Positions 24,575 to 31,805 of a stretch of 33,099 nucleotides of DNA are shown one piece after another (the first letter of the stretch is position 1; each line of letters opens with the position of its first letter). The notes beneath the pieces are model-generated. The model had not been told where the DNA came from. It did not search any database and saw only the letters and a list, made by a program, of their open reading frames with translations. The stretch comes from Collinsella sp. CAG:166 (lineage in GTDB: Bacteria > Actinomycetota > Coriobacteriia > Coriobacteriales > Coriobacteriaceae), in NCBI GenBank assembly GCA_000434535.1, contig FR878646.1, positions 12,544 to 45,642 on the forward strand, written 5' to 3'. The position numbers were made by a program, and so were the translations under genes.

Positions 24575-25969
24575 TTACTTCTTGCTCTCGGGCAAGACCA
24601 GATCCACGGCAGCGTCCTTGGCAGCATCGATGTGCTGAGCCACGACCGGCGTCTGCGGAAGGATCAGGTTAAGGACAATGGCCATGATGGCGGTGGGGGT
24701 TACGGCATTGGAGCCGATGACGGTGGACACCCAGGCGGGCATACCCTCGCCGGCAAGGCAACCGCTGGCCATCCAGATACCCAGGCCAAAGACGACGGAG
24801 GTGCCGACGATGGTGGTAGTGCGCTGCGTAAGGCCCTCGCGGGTGAACATGCGCACGCCGTTCATGGTGATGGTGCCAAAGACGCCGACGGTCGCGCCGC
24901 CGATGACGGGCTGCGGGATAGCGGAAAGGACGGCAGAGAGCTGCGGGAACAGACCGGCGATGGCAAAGACGGCCGCGATGATCACAAAGACCCACTTGTT
25001 GACGACCTTGTTGGAGCAGATGATGCCCACGTTCTGGCCAAGGGCGCTGGTGGGAAGACCGCCCAGCAGGCCGCCGACCATAGAGGTGAGGCCCTGGGAC
25101 ACGATAGCGCCGGAGAGCTCGCACTCGGTGGGCATACGGTCGATGGAACCAAGGCAGGCAGCGGAGACGTCGCCGATAACCTGGATGGCGACCATGGGGA
25201 ACACGACGGCGAGGGTAATGCAGACCTCGGGATCAAACTCGAGCGCGTAGGGCATGAGCTTGGGAAGGGCGAAGACCTGGGCGGTGGCGACGCTGGAGAA
25301 GTCAATCATGCCAAAGGGGATGGAGACGATCATGCCGACGATCATGCCAAAGAACACGGATCCCAGCTTGAGCGTGCCCTTGCCAAAGTTGGCGAGCGCA
25401 AAGACCACAGCGAAGGTGATAAGAGCGACGCACCAGGCCTGCGGGGTGCCCCACAGCGACGTACCCATACCGCCGGCCATATACTTGACGGCCGTGGGAT
25501 ACAGCGAAACACCGATGGAGAAGATGACCGTACCGGTCACGACGGGCGGGAACAGCCACTTGATCTTGCTGTAAGCCAGACCAAAGAGGACCGCGACGGC
25601 GCCGCCGACGATCTCGCCGCCCAGCAGCGCACCAAAGCTAAAGCCCGAGGCACCCATGGCCTGCAGGGCCGGGAGGAACGCGAACGAAACGCCCATGACG
25701 ATGGGCAGGCCGCCGCCGATGCGACGGAAGGGAGCGAAGGCCTGAAGGGCCGTATCGATCGCCGAAAGAATGAGCGCGACCTGGATGATGTCGGTGCTCT
25801 GCTGGCTATTAAAGCCGTAGACGCCGGCCATGATGACCGCCGGGGTAATGATGCCGGCAAACGATGCCAGTACGTGCTGAAGGGCACACGGGATCATTTC
25901 CTTAACGGGAGGCATGCCTTCGCGAGTGAACAGGGCTTCAGTGCCGTTCGTAACCGTCTCCTGGGTCAT
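24575..25969 (-). CDS. NCS2/NAT-family nucleobase permease (probably xanthine/urate)
   Basis: The family imports xanthine, urate or uracil with protons or sodium. The 464-aa protein is strongly hydrophobic, with about 12-14 membrane segments. It keeps the TM1 QH motif (ALQHVLASFAG) and the NAT signature region QNVGIICSNK (312-321). Two key positions differ from what I recall of XanQ/UapA. The signature threonine is N320, and the TM8 glutamate of the ExxGD pattern appears as Q263 (AIQVIGDVSA). A different substrate or an unusual subfamily is therefore possible. It is first in the operon pbuX-like/ssnA/ygfK/fdx/xdh. It starts at 25969 with GGTGG upstream, and a promoter candidate lies about 90 bp away. 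Confidence 0.88.
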   Translation of the reverse strand: MTQETVTNGTEALFTREGMPPVKEMIPCALQHVLASFAGIITPAVIMAGVYGFNSQQSTDIIQVALILSAIDTALQAFAPFRRIGGGLPIVMGVSFAFLPALQAMGASGFSFGALLGGEIVGGAVAVLFGLAYSKIKWLFPPVVTGTVIFSIGVSLYPTAVKYMAGGMGTSLWGTPQAWCVALITFAVVFALANFGKGTLKLGSVFFGMIVGMIVSIPFGMIDFSSVATAQVFALPKLMPYALEFDPEVCITLAVVFPMVAIQVIGDVSAACLGSIDRMPTECELSGAIVSQGLTSMVGGLLGGLPTSALGQNVGIICSNKVVNKWVFVIIAAVFAIAGLFPQLSAVLSAIPQPVIGGATVGVFGTITMNGVRMFTREGLTQRTTTIVGTSVVFGLGIWMASGCLAGEGMPAWVSTVIGSNAVTPTAIMAIVLNLILPQTPVVAQHIDAAKDAAVDLVLPESKK

Positions 25970-26056
25970 TTGACCACCAATCCTCGAAGTAGTTGTTTTC
26001 GCATCTAACGCTCTATTGTGACGCAGTGCGGGGTTGAGGTTGTGCCTTCATTGCAT

Positions 26057-26085
26057 ATCGTATTAAAGATGATTCTCATTCTCAA
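26057..26085 (-). promoter_or_regulatory. Candidate promoter of the permease-ssnA-ygfK-fdx-xdh operon
   Basis: On the minus strand TTGAGA (26085-26080, 5 of 6 to consensus) is followed after 17 bases by TACGAT (26062-26057, 4 of 6). Transcription would start near 26050, giving a leader of about 80 nt. The spacer overlaps TGATTCTCATTCTCA (26070-26084), which resembles a Fur-type 7-1-7 box but also reads as a tandem ATTCTC repeat. Confidence 0.45.
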
Positions 26086-26112
26086 TAATAATTTTTTGTT
26101 ATCAGACTATTC

Positions 26113-26122
26113 TTCAGCTGAA
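26113..26122. promoter_or_regulatory. TTCAGCTGAA palindrome in the second divergent region
   Basis: A perfect 10-bp palindrome in the 352-bp gap between the permease and the second PAS/HTH regulator. The same half-site (TTCAGC/GCTGAA) forms an inverted pair at 9584-9612 before ygeX. It may be a shared operator for the paralogous regulators. The rest of the gap holds no gene. Confidence 0.35.
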
Positions 26123-26321
26123 ATAACGCATTTCCGCAGGTCAGGAAAGTGTCTGGTCAAAATAACATCTAACTTTTCTTTTGGTCGACCGTTTACCGCT
26201 AAATTCCTACCGTTCGTCTGCATTACGCAATGTACCTGCGGATATACGAGATGATGGGCAGCGTGTTACCATGAGAAAAAATTGTTATGAACATTTCCGA
26301 TTTCACCCAAAGGAGTTGCCC

Positions 26322-26978
26322 GTGAACGAGACCGTACGTCGCTTTTTGCCGATGGTCGATTTTCTGGAGCAGATACTCGGCAAAAACAGCGAGATCGTGC
26401 TGCACGATTTCTCGGATCCCGACCACGCCATCGTCGATATTCGCAACGGCATCGTGAGCGGCCGCAAGGTCGGCGGTCCCGCCACCGATCTGGCACTCAA
26501 GATCATGCACGACGCCAAGTATCGCGACCTGCCGTTTATTACGGGCTACGAGGGGCGCGGTGCCGGCGGCAAGACGCTGGAGTCCGCGACGTACTTTATC
26601 CGCGAGAATGACGAGATCGTCGGTATGCTCTGCGTCAACACCGACCTCTCGACCGTGCGCTCCATCAACACCATGGCGCAGCAGCTCATGGCGTGCTTCG
26701 ACGCGGCGCCGACGCGCACGGAGCCCGCCCCTATCGAGGTCGAAAGCCTTTCGGAGTCCACACAGGAGCTCATCGACCGCAGCATTGCCGAGTTGCTGAG
26801 CGCGCGCGGGCTGGATGTAGCGTCGCTTGGTCAGAGCGACCGCGTGGACGTCATTCGCCACCTCAACGGCAACGGGGTGTTCATGCTCAAGGGCGCCGTG
26901 GCCTGTGCCGCCACCGCGCTGGGCATCTCGGAGCCCAGCGTCTACCGCTACCTGCAAAAAGTTCGCAAGGAGGGCTAA
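26322..26978 (+). CDS. YheO-like PAS domain/HTH transcriptional regulator (copy 2)
   Basis: Same architecture as the gene at 9815-10468: a PAS-type domain with SEIVLHDFSDPDHAIVDI and IVSGRKVG (about residues 1-120), a linker, and a C-terminal HTH (about 165-215, with ALGISEPSVYRYLQ). The product is 218 aa. The GTG at 26322 is preferred because AAGGAG lies six bases upstream and the protein then aligns with copy 1; an open frame extends further upstream with ATG codons lacking ribosome sites. It is divergent from the permease operon and ends at a strong terminator shared with ridA. It probably controls the right block; the ligand could be a purine or a pathway product, which sequence alone does not show. 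Confidence 0.82.
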   Translation: MNETVRRFLPMVDFLEQILGKNSEIVLHDFSDPDHAIVDIRNGIVSGRKVGGPATDLALKIMHDAKYRDLPFITGYEGRGAGGKTLESATYFIRENDEIVGMLCVNTDLSTVRSINTMAQQLMACFDAAPTRTEPAPIEVESLSESTQELIDRSIAELLSARGLDVASLGQSDRVDVIRHLNGNGVFMLKGAVACAATALGISEPSVYRYLQKVRKEG

Positions 26979-27022
26979 CGAGCAAAATGGAGCGCGGCTC
27001 CACAAGCGATCCGTCACTTGAC

Positions 27023-27061
27023 AAAAGACCCTGCAGCTCGCACGCGCTGCAGGGTCTTTTT
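27023..27061. terminator. Bidirectional terminator between the second regulator and ridA
   Basis: A perfect 15-bp stem (AAAAGACCCTGCAGC 27023-27037 with GCTGCAGGGTCTTTT 27046-27060) has A-runs on the left and T-runs on the right, so it works in both directions for the two convergent genes. Confidence 0.9.
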
Positions 27062-27090
27062 GCATGTCATGTTTAGTTGTGGCCAACGCC

Positions 27091-27468
27091 TTAGAGAGCG
27101 GCGACGACTTCGATCTCGACCAGACCGCCAGCCGGAAGGGCGGCAACCTGGAAGGCACTGCGCGCGGGGAACGGGGCCTCGAACTTGGAGGCGTAGATCT
27201 CGTTCACGGCGGCGAAGTCGGCGATGTCGGCCAGGTAGACCGTGGTCTTGACGACATCGGCAAACGTGGCGCCGGCAGCGGTCAGCAGGGCCTCGACGTT
27301 GGCGAGGGACTGCTTGGCCTGGGCCTCGACGCCCTCGGGCATCTTGCCGGTCGCGGAATCGATGCCCAGCTGGCCGGACAGGAACACCATGTTGCCGGTC
27401 TGGATACCGGGGGAATACGGGCCGATGGCTGCGGGTGCGTTATCGGAAGACACGACGGTCTTGCTCAT
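27091..27468 (-). CDS. ridA: RidA-family enamine/imine deaminase
   Basis: RidA hydrolyses reactive enamine/imine intermediates such as 2-aminoacrylate to keto acids and ammonia, protecting PLP enzymes. The 125-aa protein has the typical start (APAAIGPYSPGIQTGNMVFLSGQ), the VVKTTVYLADIADF segment, and the substrate-binding arginine in FPARSAFQVAALP. The ATG at 27468 follows AAGGAG. It lies next to the purine cluster and shares a terminator with the second regulator. Because YgeX makes an aminoacrylate-type intermediate from diaminopropionate, a role in that pathway is a reasonable inference; general housekeeping is the alternative. Confidence 0.93.
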   Translation of the reverse strand: MSKTVVSSDNAPAAIGPYSPGIQTGNMVFLSGQLGIDSATGKMPEGVEAQAKQSLANVEALLTAAGATFADVVKTTVYLADIADFAAVNEIYASKFEAPFPARSAFQVAALPAGGLVEIEVVAAL

Positions 27469-27501
27469 GTTTTTCTCCTTACGATCAATTGAGAGAGCGT
27501 G

Positions 27502-27549
27502 AGCGCGGTGTTCACACCGGGAGGCACAGTTCGGTCTGAACACCGCGCT
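27502..27549 (-). promoter_or_regulatory. Leader hairpin of the ridA transcript
   Basis: A perfect 13-bp stem (AGCGCGGTGTTCA 27502-27514 with TGAACACCGCGCT 27537-27549) lies in the ridA 5' leader. From the promoter candidate at 27558-27586, transcription would begin next to its outer end. It may stabilise the mRNA or regulate it. Confidence 0.5.
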
Positions 27550-27557
27550 TGATTGGG

Positions 27558-27586
27558 ATAGTACTCAAGGTTTCCGCGCGATGCAA
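27558..27586 (-). promoter_or_regulatory. Candidate promoter of ridA
   Basis: On the minus strand TTGCAT (27586-27581) and TACTAT (27563-27558) are separated by 17 bases. Transcription would start near 27551. A GATAATTATC palindrome (27586-27595) abuts the -35 element. The rest of the 300-bp divergent gap shows only a TATACT box (27731-27736) for the plus-strand gene. Confidence 0.4.
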
Positions 27587-27768
27587 GATAATTATCACGC
27601 TGCGAGAATATTTTATCGCCCAACGGCGCCCGTTGGCAGCTGAACGGTTCTCCACGGGGTCAGCCAGCCCAAGCTGCTGAAGACTTTATCCCGCTTGGAG
27701 CACGGGCATCGCCTGCCGCAACGGCGCCACTATACTTTTGATTATCTGAGCATTTTGAAAGGCAGGAT

Positions 27769-30264
27769 ATGACCGCAACCGCCAGTCGAACCACCAATCG
27801 CAAACCCGAGCTCTTGGCCCCCGCCGGAGGCCCGGAGCCCTTTGCCGCCGCGCTCGCTGCCGGGGCAGACGCCATCTACTGCGGCATGGGCAGCTTCAAC
27901 GCCCGCCGCAAGGCCACCAACTTTACCGACGAGGCCTTTGAGCAGGCCTGCCGCGCCGCACATCTAGCCGGGTCGCGCGTCTACGTCACGGTCAACATCG
28001 TCATCAAGCAGTCCGAGATGGGCGATGCACTGCAACTCATCCATCGCTGCTCCACGCTGGGCGCCGATGCCTTCATTATCCAGGACTGGGGTCTGTTCTT
28101 TGAGGTCAAGCGCACCATGCCCGGCATCGAGACACATATCTCGACCCAAGCAAACATCCACGACGACCGCGGAACCCTTTGGTGCCGTGAGCAGGGCGCC
28201 GACCGCGTGACCCTCTCGCGCGAGCTCTCCATCGACGAGATCGCCGCCATCCACGACGCCGCGCCCGATGTCGACCTGGAGGTCTTTAGCCACGGCGCCA
28301 TCTGCTTTTGCTACTCGGGCCTGTGCCTGCTGTCGAGCTTTGCCATGGCAGGCCGCTCGGCCAACCGCGGCATGTGCGCTCAGCCCTGTCGCCTGCCTTA
28401 CGAGCTGATCGACGAGAACGGCCGCTCGCTCTCCCCTGCCGGTCGCGAGCGCGCGCTGTGCCCGCGCGACACCAACACGTCGCAGCTTGTTCGCCGTCTG
28501 TATGACGCCGGCGCCGCATCGCTCAAGCTTGAGGGCCGCATGAAGGCCCCCGATTACGTGTATTCCATCGTCGACGTGTATCGTCATCAGATTGATGACA
28601 TGCTTGCCGATGTTTCGACCTCTAAGGATGAGGACGCCGCTCGCCAGCGCCAACTCAAGCGCTGTTTTAACCGCGACTTTACGCACGCCTATCAAGACGG
28701 CACCTCGGGCGACGAGATGATGAGCTACGAGCGCTCCAACAACCGCGGCCAGATTGTGGGCACGGTGCTGGGCAGCCGTCTGGCCAACCGCGATGTACGC
28801 GGACTCAAGCCCGACGACCGCCGTCGCCGCGCCGCCATCGCCCGCATTGAGCTGTTTGAGCCCGTGGGCAAGGGCGACCTGCTGGAGCTTCGCCACGATA
28901 ACGAGTTTGACCAGTTCCTGACCACCATTGCCGCCGATGATGCCGACGCGGGCGACATCATCGAGTGTCGCGTGCCCCGTAGCATGCCCGAGGGCTGCCG
29001 CGTGCGCGTGATTCGAAGCCAGCGCGCCATTGACGCCGCCGGCGCCGCGCTCAAGCGCGATGTGCTGCGCCGCCGCGCCGTAGACGTGTCCGTTGTGGCG
29101 CGTCTGGGCGAGCCGTTTGCCGTTACGCTCACCTGTTGCGACGATCCTTCGCTTACGGCCACGGCCACGGGCTTTACCGTCGAGGCTGCCAAGACCCGCG
29201 CCGTCGAGGCATCCGATCTGGTTGAGCACGTCGGGCGCATGGGCTCCTCTCCCTTTGAGGCCGCAAGCTTTGACGTTTCGCTCGACGCCGGCTGCGGTAT
29301 GGGCTTTTCCGCCGTGCACAAGGTGCGCGCCGCCGCTTGTAAGGCGCTGGAAGAGGCCATTCTGGCACCGTACGAGGAGCGCGCGAAAACGCTCGAGCTG
29401 CCGGCGATTGTAACCAGTGATTCCCGCCCCGCGCTCGAGCACTACCGCGATGAGCCGCAGATCTGCGCCACCGTCACCTCGCTCGAGGCCGCCGAGGCCG
29501 CTCGCGCCGAGGGTGTAACGCGCATCTACATGACCACCGATGCACTCGATGCGACCGAGCTCTCCCCCGCCGATGCATTTGAGCAGGGCATCGTACCCGT
29601 GCTCGACGAGGTCTGCCGCGCCGTTGACCACGTACGCGTCGACCCGTGGGTTGTTGCCGGCGCCACGGTCGCTATTGGCAACATCTCTGAGCTTGCCCTG
29701 GCCGCCCAGGTTGGCGCCACGGCCGAGATTCGCTCTTGCCTGCCGGTGCACAACACGCCCTGCATGGAGGCGCTTGCCGAGCGCGGAGCCGGTGCGCTTT
29801 GGCTCTCGCCCGAGATCACACTCGACGAGATTGTCTCGCTCGGCGCCGCCGCGCCCGCGGCTCTGGGCATCACCGTCTTTGGCCGCCCGCGCGTTATGAC
29901 GAGCGAGCACTGCATCCTGCAGGTTGCCAACGGCTGTATCCACGATTGTGCCAACTGCCGCCTGCGTGCCCGCAAGCTCTCGCTCAAGAATATCGACGGC
30001 AAGATCATGCCGGTGCGTACCGACATCCACGGCCGCTCACGCCTGTACGACGCCTACCCCATCGACCTCACGCCGCAGGTACCGCAGTTGTTCGACGCCG
30101 GCGTCCGTCATCTTATGGTCGACGGAACCCTGCTCGAGGCCGATGAGATTGGCCGTGCCGTCGCTCGCGTCCGTCGCGCCGTCGAGGCGGCTCAAGCCGG
30201 CCGTAAGCCCGCCGCCCGCCTGCGCGGCGCCACCTCGGGCTGCATGTTTGTGGGAATTAGCTAA
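27769..30264 (+). CDS. Peptidase U32-family protein, RlhA-like (probable RNA hydroxylase)
   Basis: U32 proteins, despite the peptidase name, include RlhA and TrhP, which help hydroxylate rRNA or tRNA bases. The 831-aa protein opens ELLAPAGGPEPFAAALAAGA, a family hallmark. It carries the cysteine-rich core (C179, C181, C186, C203, C207 with RSANRGMCAQPCR), then LKLEGRMKAPDYVY. A long C-terminal part fits the collagenase-like DUF3656 region, with another cysteine cluster (CIHDCANC) near residue 725. It is longer than E. coli RlhA. AAAGG precedes the start, and a TATACT box lies about 35 bp upstream. It is co-oriented with the pseudouridine synthase 15 bp downstream, which supports an RNA modification role. 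Confidence 0.85.
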   Translation: MTATASRTTNRKPELLAPAGGPEPFAAALAAGADAIYCGMGSFNARRKATNFTDEAFEQACRAAHLAGSRVYVTVNIVIKQSEMGDALQLIHRCSTLGADAFIIQDWGLFFEVKRTMPGIETHISTQANIHDDRGTLWCREQGADRVTLSRELSIDEIAAIHDAAPDVDLEVFSHGAICFCYSGLCLLSSFAMAGRSANRGMCAQPCRLPYELIDENGRSLSPAGRERALCPRDTNTSQLVRRLYDAGAASLKLEGRMKAPDYVYSIVDVYRHQIDDMLADVSTSKDEDAARQRQLKRCFNRDFTHAYQDGTSGDEMMSYERSNNRGQIVGTVLGSRLANRDVRGLKPDDRRRRAAIARIELFEPVGKGDLLELRHDNEFDQFLTTIAADDADAGDIIECRVPRSMPEGCRVRVIRSQRAIDAAGAALKRDVLRRRAVDVSVVARLGEPFAVTLTCCDDPSLTATATGFTVEAAKTRAVEASDLVEHVGRMGSSPFEAASFDVSLDAGCGMGFSAVHKVRAAACKALEEAILAPYEERAKTLELPAIVTSDSRPALEHYRDEPQICATVTSLEAAEAARAEGVTRIYMTTDALDATELSPADAFEQGIVPVLDEVCRAVDHVRVDPWVVAGATVAIGNISELALAAQVGATAEIRSCLPVHNTPCMEALAERGAGALWLSPEITLDEIVSLGAAAPAALGITVFGRPRVMTSEHCILQVANGCIHDCANCRLRARKLSLKNIDGKIMPVRTDIHGRSRLYDAYPIDLTPQVPQLFDAGVRHLMVDGTLLEADEIGRAVARVRRAVEAAQAGRKPAARLRGATSGCMFVGIS

Positions 30265-30279
30265 CCGAAAGGCTTACAC

Positions 30280-30939
30280 GTGAACGAAGAACCTCAAGTC
30301 CTCTACTGCGACGCCTGGCTTATGGCCATCGACAAGCCCGCCGGCATGATTGTCCACGGCGACGGCACCGGCGAGCGCACGCTCACCGACTACGCCAGCG
30401 ACCTGCTGCTGGCGATGGGCGACGGCTTTGCCGCGACCGACATGCAGCCGCTCAATCGCCTGGACCGTGACACCACCGGCGTGGTGCTGTTCTCGCTCGA
30501 CAAGCAGACGCAGCCCGCCTTTGACCAGATGATTATCGACCACGCGTTCGAAAAGCACTATCTGGCGCTCGCCGAGGGCAAGATCGACTGGAACGAGAAG
30601 CTCATCGACAAGCCCATCGCCCGCGACCGCCACGATAGCCGCAAGATGCGCGTTGGCGCCAGCGGCAAGCCGTCTCAGACGCGCGTGAAGGTGCTCAAGC
30701 GCCTTAAGAGCCGCCGAGGCCTTCCCGCGCGTTCGTATATCGATGTCGAGTTGCTCACCGGCCGTAAGCACCAAATCCGTGTGCATCTGGCGAGCGAGCA
30801 TCATCCCCTGGTTGGCGACGACCTGTACGGAACGCCGCGCCCCTGCGGCCTGATGCTCCACGCCCACAGCGTGTCCTTCACGCATCCCGTAACCGGCGAG
30901 CACATCCACATAGAAGCCCCCTGCCCCTGGGAGCCCTAA
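30280..30939 (+). CDS. RluA-family pseudouridine synthase
   Basis: These enzymes isomerise uridine to pseudouridine in rRNA or tRNA. The 219-aa protein has the RluA signature with catalytic aspartate in PLNRLDRDTTGVVLFS (about 56-71), VLYCDAWLMAIDKPAGMIVH at the start, and the C-terminal ELLTGRKHQIRVHLA motif. There is no S4 domain, so it is a short RluA/RluC-core form. It starts with GTG at 30280, with GAAAGG seven bases upstream. It follows the U32 gene after 15 bp, so the two form an RNA-modification operon that ends at the hairpin at 30938-30978. The target site is not predictable from sequence. Confidence 0.9.
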   Translation: MNEEPQVLYCDAWLMAIDKPAGMIVHGDGTGERTLTDYASDLLLAMGDGFAATDMQPLNRLDRDTTGVVLFSLDKQTQPAFDQMIIDHAFEKHYLALAEGKIDWNEKLIDKPIARDRHDSRKMRVGASGKPSQTRVKVLKRLKSRRGLPARSYIDVELLTGRKHQIRVHLASEHHPLVGDDLYGTPRPCGLMLHAHSVSFTHPVTGEHIHIEAPCPWEP

Positions 30940-30978
30940 AACCTGCCGAAAAGGGACAGGTTTATTTTGGCAGGTTTT
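30938..30978 (+). terminator. Terminator after the pseudouridine synthase gene
   Basis: AAAACCTGCC (30938-30947, overlapping the stop codon) pairs with GGCAGGTTTT (30969-30978). An inner ACAGGTTT offers alternative pairing. The T-run follows on the plus strand. Confidence 0.65.
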
Positions 30979-30992
30979 ATCTGGACAAACGT

Positions 30993-31034
30993 CAAAACCA
31001 CCACATAGGTTCCTACCCCTTCGCGGTGGTTTTG
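30993..31034. terminator. Second hairpin between the convergent rluA-type and deoR-type genes
   Basis: CAAAACCACC (30993-31002) pairs with GGTGGTTTTG (31025-31034). It lies 22 bp before the stop of the minus-strand regulator gene and could terminate its transcript; the T-run is short in both directions. Confidence 0.5.
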
Positions 31035-31055
31035 GCGCTTGCCCGTCCCCTGCTG

Positions 31056-31802
31056 TTAGACCGTGATGACGTTGTCCATTGCCCGGTACTTGGCGGGGAC
31101 ATCGCCGGCGGTAATAATCGTTGCGTCGCGGAAGTCCGCGAACTTGACGGGCGCCACCATGCCAAATTTGCTGGCGTCCGAGATTACGAAGCGCTTGGCC
31201 GTATGGCGCATCGAGATGCGCTTTACTTGCGCCTCCTCGATATCTGGCGCCGTGAAGCCCTGCTCGGCAGCAATGCCGTTAGAACCCCAAAAGCCACAGT
31301 TGAAGTTGTAGTGGTCTAGGGTTGCCAAGGCATCGGGGCCAACGAGCGCCTCGGTCTCGGGCTTGAGCTCGCCACCCAACACCACAGTGCGCATGCCGCG
31401 CAGGGCGAGATGCTGAGCATGGAGCACGGAGTCGGTCACGTAGGTGACACCTTCAAGGTGTGGAAGATGCTCGATGAGCTTGAGCGTCGTCGAGCCCGAG
31501 TCGATGTATACAAAGCTTTCGGGCTCCACAAGCGCCGCCGCACGGGCGCAGATGCGCTCCTTGTCGTCGTTATGGAGGTCGCTGCGCTCATTAAGCGTTA
31601 GGTCACGCGTCACGTGCGCGCGCTCAAGACTCGTCGCTCCGCCGTGGACCTTGGCGATGCGGTGCGCTCGGTCGAGCGTCTGCAGGTCGCGCCGAATGGT
31701 AGACGCCGTCACGCCCAGGGTATCGGCAAGCTCTGGCACAGTAACCGAGCCAGCCTGCTGCACCATCGACACAATCGCATTGAGCCTATCTTCCGCTAGC
31801 AT
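31056..31802 (-). CDS. DeoR/GlpR-family transcriptional regulator
   Basis: DeoR-family proteins are usually repressors that respond to phosphorylated sugars. The 248-aa protein has the N-terminal HTH (VTVPELADTLGVTASTIRRD, about 20-39) followed by LDRAHRIAKVHGGA. The C-terminal effector domain has the phosphosugar-binding DSGSTTLKL (about 100-108) and a late ISDASKFG. It starts only three bases after the stop of the upstream oxidoreductase gene, with GAGGAGG overlapping that gene's end, so the two are co-transcribed and probably translationally coupled. It may control its own operon through the half-site array at 32944-33064. Family is certain; effector unknown. Confidence 0.92.
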   Translation of the reverse strand: MLAEDRLNAIVSMVQQAGSVTVPELADTLGVTASTIRRDLQTLDRAHRIAKVHGGATSLERAHVTRDLTLNERSDLHNDDKERICARAAALVEPESFVYIDSGSTTLKLIEHLPHLEGVTYVTDSVLHAQHLALRGMRTVVLGGELKPETEALVGPDALATLDHYNFNCGFWGSNGIAAEQGFTAPDIEEAQVKRISMRHTAKRFVISDASKFGMVAPVKFADFRDATIITAGDVPAKYRAMDNVITV

Positions 31803-31805
31803 CGT

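Noticed and set aside
27964..30030. A 688-codon minus-strand open frame opposite the U32-family gene
   Set aside because: Same antisense shadow effect; no ribosome site and no recognisable motif, while the plus strand encodes a full U32 protein.
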